Shown: piece by piece, positions 50,828-59,792 of the stretch | How positions within the stretch are numbered: position 1 is the stretch's first letter | Layout: each line of letters begins with the position of its first letter | Source: Saprospiraceae bacterium | Lineage (GTDB): Bacteria > Bacteroidota > Bacteroidia > Chitinophagales > Saprospiraceae | Length of the DNA stretch: 64,000 nt | Direction: 5' to 3' | NCBI GenBank assembly: GCA_019187225.1 | Contig: JABAQQ010000036.1 | Span: 124,001-188,000, forward strand | Notes under the pieces: generated by a model | The model's input: the letters and a program-made list of their open reading frames with translations, nothing else | Told to the model about the DNA's origin: nothing | The model's database searches: none | Made by a program: the position numbers and the translations under genes

Positions 50828-52036
50828 ATGAAATCAATACAGCCAATCGTTCTGAGTATCTTATTTTTTCTTACTTCATGCGGAGATAAGAAAGAAGAGA
50901 GCCAAACTATATCGGACACCCGAAACACCCCAATCGTGCAAGTCGCCAATCCGCAAACGCACCAATTCAGCGGCACCCTGCAACTCACCGGCACGGCAAA
51001 ACCCAACGAAACCGTCAAACTTTTCGCCATGACGAGCGGCTTTTTGACCCGACTGCGGGCAGACATCGGCGATTTTGTCAAAGAAGGTCAAACCCTCGCC
51101 GTACTCGAAAACCCCGAACTCCAACGGGAAAAACAACGCCTCGAAGCCCTCGCCAACGAAAAGCGCCTCCTGTTTGAGCGGCTGAAAAACACGCCCGATT
51201 TGAGTCAAACCGGGGCGGATTTAAAAGGCAAAAAGGCGATTTACGAGCGGCTGAAATCCGTTTTTGAAAAAACGCCTCACCTCACCTCCGCTGCTGATGT
51301 GGAGCGGGCGCAAGCCGAATACGAAAGCGCAAAAGCATTGCTCGTCGAGGAAACCGAACGTGCCGAAGCCGGACTCCACAGTTTGCAGGCACAGCTCGAG
51401 GCAGTCGTTCAACAAATCGGCTACCTGACTGTGAAAGCCTCGTTTTCGGGCATCGTCGTCAATCGTTTTGCCGACCGGGGGGCGGTTTTGCAGAGCGGTT
51501 TGAGCCATTCGGGTTCGATGCCGCTGTTCGAGTTGCAAAGCATCCAGCCCATCCGCCTGCAAATGGATGTGCCGGAAACCGATGCCGTTTTGGTCGCAAA
51601 AGGCACGAAAACGGACATCGTTTTCCCCGAACTGCCCGCCGGAAAATTCACGGCAAGCGTCAGCCGCATCACCTACGGCTTGGACGAAACGACCAAAACC
51701 ATGCGGGCGGAAATTGACCTGCCCAACAGGGACTTGAAAATCCGGGCGGGGATGTACGCCAAAATCCAAATCCGGCGGGGCGGTCATCGGGAAGCCCTCG
51801 CCGTGCCGAACGAGGCGGTCGGTAATGTGAAAGGTCAGTCGTTTGTCTGGGCCGTGCGGGAAGGTCGGACAAAGAAAGTGGAGGTCAAAACAGGCATCCG
51901 GGACGAAAAAATGACCGAAATCCTCGCCGCCGACCTCATTGCCGAAGACCTCGTCGTGGTCAAAGGCAAAGAGTCGTGCAGCGACGGGGCGGCGGTCGAA
52001 ACCAAATTGCTTATCAATCAAACTTCGGGAAAATGA
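50828..52036 (+). CDS. RND efflux periplasmic adaptor (second pump)
   Basis: 402 aa, a lipoprotein by its leader (IVLSILFFLTSCGDKKEE). The order is classic: barrel-sandwich half (LFAMTSGFLTRLRADIGDFV), long helical hairpin (QREKQRLEALANEKRLLFER; AEYESAKALLVEETERAEAG), second half (YLTVKASFSGIVVNRFADRG), beta-barrel and membrane-proximal domain (IRAGMYAKIQIRRGGHREAL). It completes the pump with the 46519 permease and the TolC at 52033, whose start overlaps this stop. Confidence 0.93.
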   Translation: MKSIQPIVLSILFFLTSCGDKKEESQTISDTRNTPIVQVANPQTHQFSGTLQLTGTAKPNETVKLFAMTSGFLTRLRADIGDFVKEGQTLAVLENPELQREKQRLEALANEKRLLFERLKNTPDLSQTGADLKGKKAIYERLKSVFEKTPHLTSAADVERAQAEYESAKALLVEETERAEAGLHSLQAQLEAVVQQIGYLTVKASFSGIVVNRFADRGAVLQSGLSHSGSMPLFELQSIQPIRLQMDVPETDAVLVAKGTKTDIVFPELPAGKFTASVSRITYGLDETTKTMRAEIDLPNRDLKIRAGMYAKIQIRRGGHREALAVPNEAVGNVKGQSFVWAVREGRTKKVEVKTGIRDEKMTEILAADLIAEDLVVVKGKESCSDGAAVETKLLINQTSGK

Positions 52037-53373
52037 CTTTCAAACATAAAATACAACTCGCCGCCTGCCTGTTCGTGGCCCTGGCGCCCCAGAAAACACA
52101 GGCACAACAAGCCCTGCCCATCAACCTCCAAACCGTGCTGGAACTGGCGGGCGCAAACAACCTGACCATCAAAGAATTCCAAACCAAACAGGCTTTGGTA
52201 GAAGCCGAACTTACCACCGCCAAATCGTGGTGGCTGCCCGAAGCCTACGCCGGCGCACAGACCCACCAACTTTGGGGTGCAGCCATGAACGCCGACGGGC
52301 GTTTCTTTCTGGACGTGAACCGTCAAAGTCTTTGGGCCGGAGTAGGCTTGAATGCCAACTGGAATTTCGGCGAGGGCATTTACCGGACAAAGGCGGCCAA
52401 ATTGCAGGCGCAGGCGGCGACGCACGACACCGAAGCCGAACGAAACAAAGCCATTTTGGAAAGCATCCACGCCTACTACGATTTTCTGGGAGCGCAGATG
52501 AAACGGGCGGCGCTTGCCGATTTGGTGGCGCAGTCCGACACGATTGCCGAACAAATCGAAATTCAAGTGGTGGCGGGCTTGCGCTATCAATCGGAATTGT
52601 TGTTGGCAAAAAGCAACCAAAAGCACTTGAAAATCGAAATGCTAAATGCCCAATCGGACTTCAATCGGAAAGTCGCCGAGTTGGTGCGTTTGCTCAACCT
52701 CGACCCGAAAGCCAGATTGGTCAGCGTGGACACGCTCCTGTTGCCTTTGGATTTTGAGGCAATTTTGCCCGAAACCAGCGACGATGTTTGGCAAAACCGC
52801 CCGGAAATCAAGTCCGTTGGTTTGTCTATCCGGTCTTTACAAACCGAAAGAAAAACCACCACAACAGGCTTGCTCCTGCCTCAACTGAGCATCGGAACGT
52901 ATGGCTCTTATTTTGGAAGAATCAACGGCGCGGTCAGCCCGATGTTTCCCGATCAATACCCCGAAACCAACCAACTGTACCCGACCGGGACTTTAAATAC
53001 TTCGCTGCATTGGAATATTCCACTGGGGCGGCTGATTTACGGCGGCGAGGTAAAGCAGTTCGATGAAAAAATCAAGTTGCAGGAAGTCAAATCCGGGCAA
53101 CTGCACGCTCAAATCAACGCGGAAATCGCCAATGCCCGCCAGCAATTGCTCATCGGGCGGGAACAAATCCAGATTGCAAAAGAAGCCCTCGAGCTGACTG
53201 CCGAAGCCCTCCGTCAAAGCATCGAACGGCAAAAATTAGGGACTGCCCGACCCTTCGAGGTATTTCAGGCGCAACAGATTTTTTTGCAGGCGCACCTGGA
53301 TTACCTGAATGCAGTGATCGCTTTCAATAAGGCGCAATTTGCGTTGAAGGTGGCAATGGGGGAGGGGTTGTAA
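52033..53373 (+). CDS. TolC family outer-membrane efflux protein (second pump)
   Basis: 446 aa from the ATG at 52033, which overlaps the adaptor stop (ATGA) and yields a signal peptide (KIQLAACLFVALAPQKTQAQ). Paired helical hairpins are seen in LELAGANNLTIKEFQTKQAL, DTEAERNKAILESIHAYYDF and ALRQSIERQKLGTARPFEVF. It is the outer-membrane exit duct of the second RND system. It ends the plus-strand resistance block; the next gene is convergent and ends 9 nt downstream. Confidence 0.92.
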   Translation: MTFKHKIQLAACLFVALAPQKTQAQQALPINLQTVLELAGANNLTIKEFQTKQALVEAELTTAKSWWLPEAYAGAQTHQLWGAAMNADGRFFLDVNRQSLWAGVGLNANWNFGEGIYRTKAAKLQAQAATHDTEAERNKAILESIHAYYDFLGAQMKRAALADLVAQSDTIAEQIEIQVVAGLRYQSELLLAKSNQKHLKIEMLNAQSDFNRKVAELVRLLNLDPKARLVSVDTLLLPLDFEAILPETSDDVWQNRPEIKSVGLSIRSLQTERKTTTTGLLLPQLSIGTYGSYFGRINGAVSPMFPDQYPETNQLYPTGTLNTSLHWNIPLGRLIYGGEVKQFDEKIKLQEVKSGQLHAQINAEIANARQQLLIGREQIQIAKEALELTAEALRQSIERQKLGTARPFEVFQAQQIFLQAHLDYLNAVIAFNKAQFALKVAMGEGL

Positions 53374-53382
53374 TGAGGCAGT

Positions 53383-54714
53383 CTATTTCACTTGTACCGC
53401 GCGCAAATCTTCCGCCCGTTCGTCGATATCCGCCGTTGCTCCCTCCAGGCGCAGCACTCCGCGCGGACAAACTGCCGAACAAATGCCGCAACCGACACAG
53501 GAGGCCCGCACAACATCCTGCCCTTTTTGGGCATAAGCGCGCACATCGATGCCCATTTCGCAGTACGTGGAGCAGTTGCCGCAGGAGATGCATTGACCGC
53601 CGTTCACCGTAATCCGAAATTTGGACTTTGTCTTTTGCCATATTCCCAACCATGCAGCCATCGGGCAACCGAAACGGCACCAAACACGGCTGCCCAACAG
53701 GGGATAAAACCCCACGCCCACGACGCCGGAAAATGCCGAGCCTATCAGGAAAGAGTAGGTTTGGTAAAAAGCCTGGGAATATTCCTGCAAAATGCCCCGG
53801 CCTGTGGCAACATTGGCCCAGAGCAGTGCCGTCATCAGGACAACGAATACCAGCACACTATGAATCATCCACCGCTCCAACTTCCAGGCTTTCAGGCTTT
53901 TATCAGACAGATGGCGGAAAGGATCGCCGGCCGTTTCCGCCAAGCCGCCGCAGCCGCACACCCAGGAACAATACCAGCGTTTGCCGAAAAAGTAAGTCAG
54001 GATGGGCGTCCCTATAAAAAACATGGTCAATCCGAAAAAGAAAAAGAACGTCCCCAACCAAGAGCCGGCATACCCTTCATGCGCCATAGGCGTACCCTGG
54101 TAGTACGAAAGCGGCCAGAAATAGGTGAAATAAATCTCAGGCTGTTGGAGCCGCATGAGCAAACCGGGAATGAGGAAGGCAAAACCCAACTGGAAAAACA
54201 TCACCGAAAAGCTGCGCAACCTTTGGTAAGGATTGTGCCGGTATTTGTAAATGAATTTGATCCCCATCAACAAAACGGCAGCCGTGTAGAGCGTCCCGTA
54301 AACAAACCATTGATTGGCTGCGGTGCCACGAAGCAGATGGCTGAGCGGGTCAAATAACTGAATCAGCCCGGTCAAATATTCGGGAAACCAATACAAACAC
54401 ACATAAAATCCGGTGATGACCACCCCCACCAGCCAGCCCCATACGCCCCGGGCAGTCAGGCTGCTGAACCAGGCGCCGTTATTTTTAATGCCTTCCGGCC
54501 GGCGGAGGTATTCTTCCCGCACAAAAACCACGATGCCCGCAGTAGTCAAACCCAGGGCTGAAAGAAAAACAGGAACGGGCGAAATGGCTTTGCCGGCTGC
54601 CCAGGTCACTAAAAGCAACAAAATACCCATCCCGGAAAGTGCGACTGCGACTTTCTGTTTGCCGGTTGTGAGCGCGGGAATGGGTGTGGCGATGGAAAGA
54701 GATTCGTTGCGCAT
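53383..54714 (-). CDS. membrane-bound 4Fe-4S polyferredoxin (NapH/NosR-like)
   Basis: 443 aa. It has several membrane helices and a CxxxC...CP motif of the NapH/NosR group (KRWYCSWVCGCGG; SRVWCRFGCPMAAW). Two ferredoxin clusters lie at the C-terminus: CISCGNCSTYCEMGI and CVGCGICSAVCPRGVL. It should carry electrons between a quinol or cytoplasmic donor and a periplasmic acceptor. It follows the FAD oxidoreductase gene by 54 nt on the same strand, so the two probably form one electron-transfer unit. The acceptor is unknown. Confidence 0.9.
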   Translation of the reverse strand: MRNESLSIATPIPALTTGKQKVAVALSGMGILLLLVTWAAGKAISPVPVFLSALGLTTAGIVVFVREEYLRRPEGIKNNGAWFSSLTARGVWGWLVGVVITGFYVCLYWFPEYLTGLIQLFDPLSHLLRGTAANQWFVYGTLYTAAVLLMGIKFIYKYRHNPYQRLRSFSVMFFQLGFAFLIPGLLMRLQQPEIYFTYFWPLSYYQGTPMAHEGYAGSWLGTFFFFFGLTMFFIGTPILTYFFGKRWYCSWVCGCGGLAETAGDPFRHLSDKSLKAWKLERWMIHSVLVFVVLMTALLWANVATGRGILQEYSQAFYQTYSFLIGSAFSGVVGVGFYPLLGSRVWCRFGCPMAAWLGIWQKTKSKFRITVNGGQCISCGNCSTYCEMGIDVRAYAQKGQDVVRASCVGCGICSAVCPRGVLRLEGATADIDERAEDLRAVQVK

Positions 54715-54768
54715 TGGATTTTGTTAAAAACAGCGAAAATTAAAGGAGGTTTGAGTCGAGCGCAGCAA

Positions 54769-56103
54769 TTAACTCAGAAAATCGAGTACGGCGGAAAGTC
54801 CGCGTTTTTGTCGCAGTTGTATGTTTTTCCCGGTTTGTTTGTTGTACGCGGCCACTATATACTGCTCATATTGCTCAAAAAATTCCGGGTCGAAATTGGC
54901 CATCCCAAGGCTTTGTAAAACCGCCTCGATGTGCGCGCCATGTCGCAGCCATTTTTCGCACACTTCATGGCGGTAGCGGATGCCCATCAGGTTAAAACCG
55001 GCGATCTTTCCAGAACTTTTTTCATACACCAACCGGATACTTTTCTTCCCGGACGGATGCTCCCAATAAATGCCGGCCTGATGCTCCGGCAAAACCGGGC
55101 GTACATCGCCATACACCTGGTACTCGATGTCGAAAAACTTGGCTGAATTGAACCAGATGCCCGGGTCATAAGCAGTGGTTTTTTTGCATATATTGTGCGC
55201 CGCGATTTCACCCATCATGCGCCCGGTGTACCAAATCGCTTCGATGGGACGCCGTCCAGGCCCTGGTTCCCGCAATTCGGCGCAATCTCCTATTGCATAC
55301 ACATCGGGGATATTCGTTTGTAAATACTGATCTACCAGAATACCGCGGTTTGTTTCCAACGCAGTGTTTTTTAAAAAACTGATATTGGGGCTCACCCCAA
55401 CCGTCAACCCCACAAACCCGCATCCTATTTCTTCACCCGACGAAGTGACAACCGCGCGGGCTTTCCCGTTTGCATCCGGGAGCACTTCCTTTAACTCTGT
55501 CGACAACCGCAGATCAACCCCATGCTCGCAGATATGGCGACCAATCATCACAGATTCCTCCGGGGGCAGCACGAGGTCCCAAAAGTTGTTCTCCCGCACC
55601 AGAAATGTAACCGGTATATGGCGGGAGTGAAACATCTCAGCCATCTCAACGCCGATAAGCCCGCCGCCGACAATGACCGCCCGTTCGAGCCCGGCGCTGT
55701 GGCGCTCCATGGCCTCCAAGTCCTGCCAATGATACAGGCCGTGCACGCCGTCCAGTTCTTGCCCCGGCCATCCGAATTTGTTGGAACGCGACCCAAGTGC
55801 CAATACCAATTTATCGTAGGGCACAACCTTGCCCGCGCCGGTGTGCAGTTGCTTTTGGGAAAAGTCTATCCGCTCCACCTGAGCGCGCAGCAATTCGATG
55901 CGGTTTTTAGCCCAAAACCATTGCTCGTAAGGATGGATGTCCGCAGGGCGCATATGACCCATGTAAACGTACATCAATGCCGTCCGGCTGAAAAAATAAT
56001 CCGTCTCCGCTGAAATGACCGTGATATCGTGGTTGCTGAGTTTGCGGGCAAAACGGGCGGCGGTAATCCCGGAAATGCCGTTGCCGAGGATGACTATTTT
56101 CAT
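54769..56103 (-). CDS. FAD-dependent pyridine-nucleotide oxidoreductase
   Basis: 444 aa. N-terminal FAD site MKIVILGNGISGITAARFAR (GxGxxG), NAD(P)H site LERAVIVGGGLIGVEMAEMF, and the second FAD motif NIPDVYAIGDCAELREPG. There is no catalytic Cys pair, so it is not a disulfide reductase; it resembles NADH dehydrogenase/ferredoxin-reductase-like proteins. The C-terminal 100 residues form the dimer domain. It is probably the electron-input partner of the polyferredoxin downstream. A TGTCAGG-N14-ACGACTAC promoter lies 56 nt upstream, so the pair may belong to the same regulon as the TonB/ABC operon. Confidence 0.9.
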   Translation of the reverse strand: MKIVILGNGISGITAARFARKLSNHDITVISAETDYFFSRTALMYVYMGHMRPADIHPYEQWFWAKNRIELLRAQVERIDFSQKQLHTGAGKVVPYDKLVLALGSRSNKFGWPGQELDGVHGLYHWQDLEAMERHSAGLERAVIVGGGLIGVEMAEMFHSRHIPVTFLVRENNFWDLVLPPEESVMIGRHICEHGVDLRLSTELKEVLPDANGKARAVVTSSGEEIGCGFVGLTVGVSPNISFLKNTALETNRGILVDQYLQTNIPDVYAIGDCAELREPGPGRRPIEAIWYTGRMMGEIAAHNICKKTTAYDPGIWFNSAKFFDIEYQVYGDVRPVLPEHQAGIYWEHPSGKKSIRLVYEKSSGKIAGFNLMGIRYRHEVCEKWLRHGAHIEAVLQSLGMANFDPEFFEQYEQYIVAAYNKQTGKNIQLRQKRGLSAVLDFLS

Positions 56104-56158
56104 AAAAGTTGGAATTGTTACCTGAAGAGCGCAGCATAAACATTAAAAGCGGCGCTGT

Positions 56159-56187
56159 GTAGTCGTCGTTGTGTGGATTTCCTGACA
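56159..56187 (-). promoter_or_regulatory. ECF-type promoter element, copy 8
   Basis: Minus-strand TGTCAGG (56187-56181), 14 nt, ACGACTAC (56166-56159). The FAD oxidoreductase ATG is at 56103. Apart from this site, the 488-nt gap (56104-56591) shows no convincing gene; a 60-codon minus frame at 56329-56511 lacks support. Confidence 0.7.
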
Positions 56188-56591
56188 AAAGTTTTGAAAA
56201 TTTGTAAAAGGGCGGCACAATAAGTGCTAATTGCCGAGAGTGGCTTCAATAATACGACTACAATCAGCTCATCATTCCACAATTGACCGGTGTAATGGAA
56301 TTGTGCATCAAATCCCACCTCATTTGCGTCACGACAGATAGATCGTCGCCGCCAAGGGCGACAGCGTAGCGAGGATGCCGTTGATTTCGAAGTGCTGCGG
56401 AAATTGCGGGAAGAGCGAACCCTTTGTTATTTGCCGTTCCAGAGGGCGACCGGCACGGAGCAGCGGCTTTTTGGTGTCAGCTATGGTGTCAATTTTTTTG
56501 GTTTTAAGCAATCCCAGGTAACCTTCGATTGATTTTCAATTATCTACAACGCAACCAAAAACCATCTAAGCTTACCCAGGATTAAAAAATG

Positions 56592-56676
56592 CGGAGGGGG
56601 AGGGATTCGAACCCCCGGTGGTGTAACCCACGACGGTTTTCAAGACCGCTCCATTAAACCGCTCTGGCACCCCTCC
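56592..56676 (-). tRNA. tRNA-Ser (anticodon TGA)
   Basis: 85 nt. The acceptor stem GGAGGGG pairs with CCCCTCC, with discriminator G; CCA is not encoded. The anticodon loop reads CTTGAAA (anticodon TGA, decoding UCA). There is a long variable arm (GTCGTGGGTTACACCAC region) as in class II tRNAs, and a T-arm GGTTCGAATCC. Next to its 5' side lies a GC-rich hairpin (CCCGCC 56681-56686 with GGCGGG 56705-56710). No duplicated tRNA end or integrase is seen nearby. The gap 56677-56893 holds no gene. Confidence 0.95.
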
Positions 56677-56843
56677 TTTACCCGCCGTAACCCTTCAGGG
56701 CGAAGGCGGGTCAGTTCAATATCATTTCTTCATATTTTTGCCCCGGCGAAAGCGGGTCAACTGCCTGTTCTTTCACAGGCGACGCAAAGGTAACCAAAGA
56801 ACCGAAACCGCCACATCGAAGTTCTGATATCGAAAAAAACTTC

Positions 56844-56892
56844 GCAATCCGAAATCCCCAATCCGAAATCCCCAATCCCCAATCCCCAATCC
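56844..56892. repeat. 7-bp tandem array (gaaatcc/ccaatcc)
   Basis: Seven units: gcaatcc, gaaatcc, ccaatcc, gaaatcc, ccaatcc, ccaatcc, ccaatcc. It ends 1 nt before the stop codon of the lipoprotein gene. The same two units, inverted, occur at 62716-62750. Confidence 0.85.
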
Positions 56893-56893
56893 C

Positions 56894-57304
56894 TCACTGT
56901 CCCTCCAGTGGCAACAGTTTTTGCCCTGCCTCCAGAGCTGCCCGGATGTCGTCGCGGTTTTTCGTTATTTTTTGTTTCTGTTCTTCCAGGTAGCGGATGG
57001 CTTCGGCGGACTGCATGCCTTTCGGGTCTTCGTAGGCGCTCATCCAGGCGGTCATGTCGTCATCTGCTTTTTCGATGGCGGCCAGTGCTGCGGTGAATTG
57101 TTCCGATTGTTCAGGCGTCATCGTGGCTACCGTCATGAATTCCTTGAGTTTGCGGCTCACGCGGTTCATGGTGGCGATGTCTTTCATGGCCTCATCGTGT
57201 ATGTCCATGGTTTCCTTTTTCAGGGTTTCTATTTGTTGTTTACTACCGTCTTCGCAGGCGGCCAGCAACAGTAAGATTGTGCTCAGGCAGAGAATCTTTT
57301 TCAT
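56894..57304 (-). CDS. small coiled-coil lipoprotein
   Basis: 136 aa from the ATG at 57304 (an upstream in-frame start at 57328 would spoil the signal). Lipoprotein signal ILCLSTILLLLAACED, anchor Cys at 17. The rest is charged and helical (QQIETLKKETMDIHDEAMKD; IRYLEEQKQKITKNRDDIRA), likely a coiled coil. No named family. A promoter-like -7 element (TATCTTTG) lies about 22 nt upstream. The gene is flanked downstream by a heptamer array. Confidence 0.8.
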   Translation of the reverse strand: MKKILCLSTILLLLAACEDGSKQQIETLKKETMDIHDEAMKDIATMNRVSRKLKEFMTVATMTPEQSEQFTAALAAIEKADDDMTAWMSAYEDPKGMQSAEAIRYLEEQKQKITKNRDDIRAALEAGQKLLPLEGQ

Positions 57305-57325
57305 AGTTTGTCCAATTTTGCGCCG

Positions 57326-57333
57326 CAAAGATA
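57326..57333 (-). promoter_or_regulatory. -7 promoter element for the coiled-coil lipoprotein
   Basis: Minus-strand TATCTTTG (followed by CGGC) matches TAnnTTTG exactly, about 22 nt upstream of the ATG at 57304. Confidence 0.6.
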
Positions 57334-57441
57334 TGGTAATTATGGGGTTGTCCTTCCGACGAATGAGGAATCTGCCGAATCAATTTTCAGTAGCTCTTCA
57401 TTTTGGAAAAAAGCCGAATTTCGCGGCGTTTGGAATCCCTT

Positions 57442-57449
57442 TAATTTTG
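57442..57449 (+). promoter_or_regulatory. candidate purB -7 element
   Basis: TAATTTTG followed by C matches TAnnTTTG, 68 nt upstream of the purB start. An octamer array (57475-57504) lies in the leader. Confidence 0.45.
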
Positions 57450-57474
57450 CGTTTTGACCCAACTACAAGCAGGC

Positions 57475-57504
57475 CCCGAAACCCGTTAACCCGTTAACCC
57501 GAAA
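57475..57504. repeat. 7/8-bp tandem array (cccgttaa) in the purB leader
   Basis: Units: cccgaaa, cccgttaa, cccgttaa, cccgaaa. It lies just ahead of the purB ATG at 57517, in place of a clear Shine-Dalgarno sequence. Confidence 0.7.
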
Positions 57505-57516
57505 CCGCCCTGGCCC

Positions 57517-58848
57517 ATGCTCACTGCCATCTCTCCCATCGACGGCCGCTACGCCGCCCATACGAAAGAACTCGCCGTTTATTTCAGTGAATACGCGCTG
57601 ATCCGTTACCGCGTTTTTGTTGAAATTCAGTATTTTATCGCGCTGTGCCAGTATGGCTTGCCGCAGCTGGCGAGTTTCGAGGACTCAAAAATTGACGATC
57701 TGAATGCCATTTTTGAAAATTTCAGCCTGGCCGATGCGGAGCAGATCAAAACCCTCGAACGCACCACCAACCACGACGTGAAAGCCGTCGAGTATTTTCT
57801 CAAAGAGCGCTTTGACGCGCTCGAACTCGGCCACCTGCGCGAGTTCGTTCACTTCGGCCTCACCTCTCAGGACATTAACAACACCGCCACGCCACTGCTT
57901 TTCAAAAACGCTTTGCAGGATGTGTATTACCCACTGCTCCAGCGCCTGCGCGACCACCTCGAACAATTGGCGCAGGATTGGGCGCGGGTGCCCATGCTCG
58001 CCCGCACGCACGGTCAGCCCGCTTCGCCGACTTTGCTGGGCAAGGAATTCCGCGTGTTCGTGGAACGGCTCGACGTACAACTGGAATTGCTGAAGCAGAT
58101 CCCCCACCGCGCCAAATTCGGCGGCGCAACGGGCAACTTCAACGCGCACTATGCAGCCTACCCCGACTACATCTGGCAGCAGTTCGGCGACGATTTTGTG
58201 CGCGAATTCCTGGGACTGGAGCGTTCTCAATTTACCACCCAGATCGAGCACTACGACTGCTTTGCCGCTCAGTGTCAGGCGCTTGGCCGCATCAATACGA
58301 TCCTGATTGATTTTTGCCGCGACGTGTGGACCTACGTTTCGATGGAATATTTCCGCCAGAAAACGGTAGCAGGCGAGGTGGGCTCGTCGGCCATGCCTCA
58401 CAAGGTGAATCCCATTGATTTTGAAAACGCAGAAGGGAATCTCGGCCTCGCGAACGCCCTTTTCCAGCACCTCGCGGAAAAACTGCCCGTCAGCCGCCTT
58501 CAGCGCGATCTGACCGACTCGACGGTGCTGCGCAACATCGGCGTACCGGTAGGCCATACCGTCGTCGCGTTCAAATCCATCCTGAGAGGTTTGGGGAAAC
58601 TCATGCTCAACGAAGGCCAGCTCTTCGACGACCTCGAAGACAACTGGATGGTCGTCGCCGAGGGCATTCAGGTCATCCTTCGGCGGGAAGGTTATCCACA
58701 ACCCTACGAAGCCCTCAAAAATCTCACGCGCGGGCGCTCACTCGTGACGCGGGAAATCCTGCACGAATTTATTGACAACCTCGAAGTCAGCGACGACGTG
58801 AAAGAAGAACTGAAGCGGTTGACGCCGCACAATTACGTGGGAGGGTAA
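57517..58848 (+). CDS. purB: adenylosuccinate lyase
   Basis: 443 aa, cytoplasmic homotetramer of the fumarase/aspartase superfamily. It cleaves SAICAR to AICAR and adenylosuccinate to AMP in purine synthesis. The start SPIDGRYAAHTKELAVYFSE is typical of PurB. Catalytic blocks are TTNHDVKAVEYFLKERF, HFGLTSQDINNTATPLL (active-site Thr-Ser) and the signature SSAMPHKVNPIDFENAEGNL with the flexible catalytic Ser loop. Length and motifs are complete. The gene seems to be alone; the 2OG oxygenase gene converges from the right. Confidence 0.97.
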   Translation: MLTAISPIDGRYAAHTKELAVYFSEYALIRYRVFVEIQYFIALCQYGLPQLASFEDSKIDDLNAIFENFSLADAEQIKTLERTTNHDVKAVEYFLKERFDALELGHLREFVHFGLTSQDINNTATPLLFKNALQDVYYPLLQRLRDHLEQLAQDWARVPMLARTHGQPASPTLLGKEFRVFVERLDVQLELLKQIPHRAKFGGATGNFNAHYAAYPDYIWQQFGDDFVREFLGLERSQFTTQIEHYDCFAAQCQALGRINTILIDFCRDVWTYVSMEYFRQKTVAGEVGSSAMPHKVNPIDFENAEGNLGLANALFQHLAEKLPVSRLQRDLTDSTVLRNIGVPVGHTVVAFKSILRGLGKLMLNEGQLFDDLEDNWMVVAEGIQVILRREGYPQPYEALKNLTRGRSLVTREILHEFIDNLEVSDDVKEELKRLTPHNYVGG

Positions 58849-58937
58849 TGAATGATGAATCGTTCAAAGTCACCGGGATTTGTCCGCCAATCAATTTCCG
58901 CCGGGTATAAACCGGCAATTTAAAATCGGAAAAGCCT

Positions 58938-59792
58938 TTATTTCTTCTCTTTATTAAAGAAATTCAGCACTTTACTCACAAACTTGTCGTCAATGCCCAG
59001 CCAGCCTTTGATGGTGTTGTATACTGAAATCGCCTGTTTGTCGAGCCATATCAAAATAGCCTTGTTGCCGTCTTCGGGGCGGGCGCGGTAATTGGTGGCG
59101 CGTTTGGGCGGCACTTTTTCTTCTTCGGTAAAGTAATAGAGTGCGATGGATTTCCGGGTCATATCTTCCGGGCATTGGATAGGTTCCGGCAGACCGTGGA
59201 AGGAATCTTCGTCGGTATTAAAAATGGCGCAGCGATTGAACACGGGCAGTATCTTTTGCGCGCATGCTGTCATATCGCGGGTCCAGAGTTCGAGCTCGCC
59301 GCGGTATTCCGGCTTCCAGTTTTCATTGAGGTATACCAATACGTTGACGCGGCGGCGCCAGTGGCGTTTGTGTGGGTGCACGGTGAAATCTGCGTGTATA
59401 TTGAGAAAGCCGCCGCGTTTGCTTTGGTGGAGGCCACCGCCTTCGAGGCTGGGGTCGGGTTTGAGGTTGGGGATGCCGGTGAGTTTGCTCAAAGCCGCTA
59501 CGAACGCGTCGCTGTTGAGCGCTTTGATCACTTCCTGCAGATCGGCCGGGATCATGTCCATTTTGTTGAGGCCGTGTTTCTTTTCGTTCACGTGGACATA
59601 GTGGATCCAGCCCTCGTCTTTTACGCCGGGGAAAGCATGCATGGCTGCATAGGCCGCTTCTTTTTCCAAAAAATTGTCAAAAAAGCCGTGGGGATAAGGG
59701 TAGGCTTTCTGATAGGCGGGAGCGGCGTCTTCGAAGATTTTTTTGCATTTTTCCAAATCGAGGGCGACCGGGGCGGTTTGTGTATGTGTCAT
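58938..59792 (-). CDS. 2-oxoglutarate/Fe(II) oxygenase, prolyl-4-hydroxylase-like
   Basis: 284 aa from the ATG at 59792 (a 15-codon upstream extension is less likely). It has a double-stranded beta-helix with Fe ligands HxD in GFLNIHADFTVHPHKRHW, a distal His in TDEDSFHGLPEPIQCPEDM, and the 2OG-binding Arg in DMTRKSIALYYFTEE. RRRVNVLVYLNENWKPEYRG and ELELW are typical P4H blocks. It hydroxylates a protein, peptide or small molecule with O2 and 2-oxoglutarate; the target is unknown. It stands alone and is convergent with purB. Confidence 0.88.
   Translation of the reverse strand: MTHTQTAPVALDLEKCKKIFEDAAPAYQKAYPYPHGFFDNFLEKEAAYAAMHAFPGVKDEGWIHYVHVNEKKHGLNKMDMIPADLQEVIKALNSDAFVAALSKLTGIPNLKPDPSLEGGGLHQSKRGGFLNIHADFTVHPHKRHWRRRVNVLVYLNENWKPEYRGELELWTRDMTACAQKILPVFNRCAIFNTDEDSFHGLPEPIQCPEDMTRKSIALYYFTEEEKVPPKRATNYRARPEDGNKAILIWLDKQAISVYNTIKGWLGIDDKFVSKVLNFFNKEKK

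Noticed and set aside
56329-56511. 60-codon minus-strand ORF between the FAD oxidoreductase and tRNA-Ser
   Set aside because: No ribosome site, motif or plausible neighbour; could be a remnant but cannot be supported.
56592-56676. tRNA-Ser as an integration site for a genomic island
   Set aside because: No integrase and no duplicated tRNA 3' end was found in the window.
57685-58701. 338-codon minus-strand ORF
   Set aside because: Antisense to purB, which is complete and well conserved.
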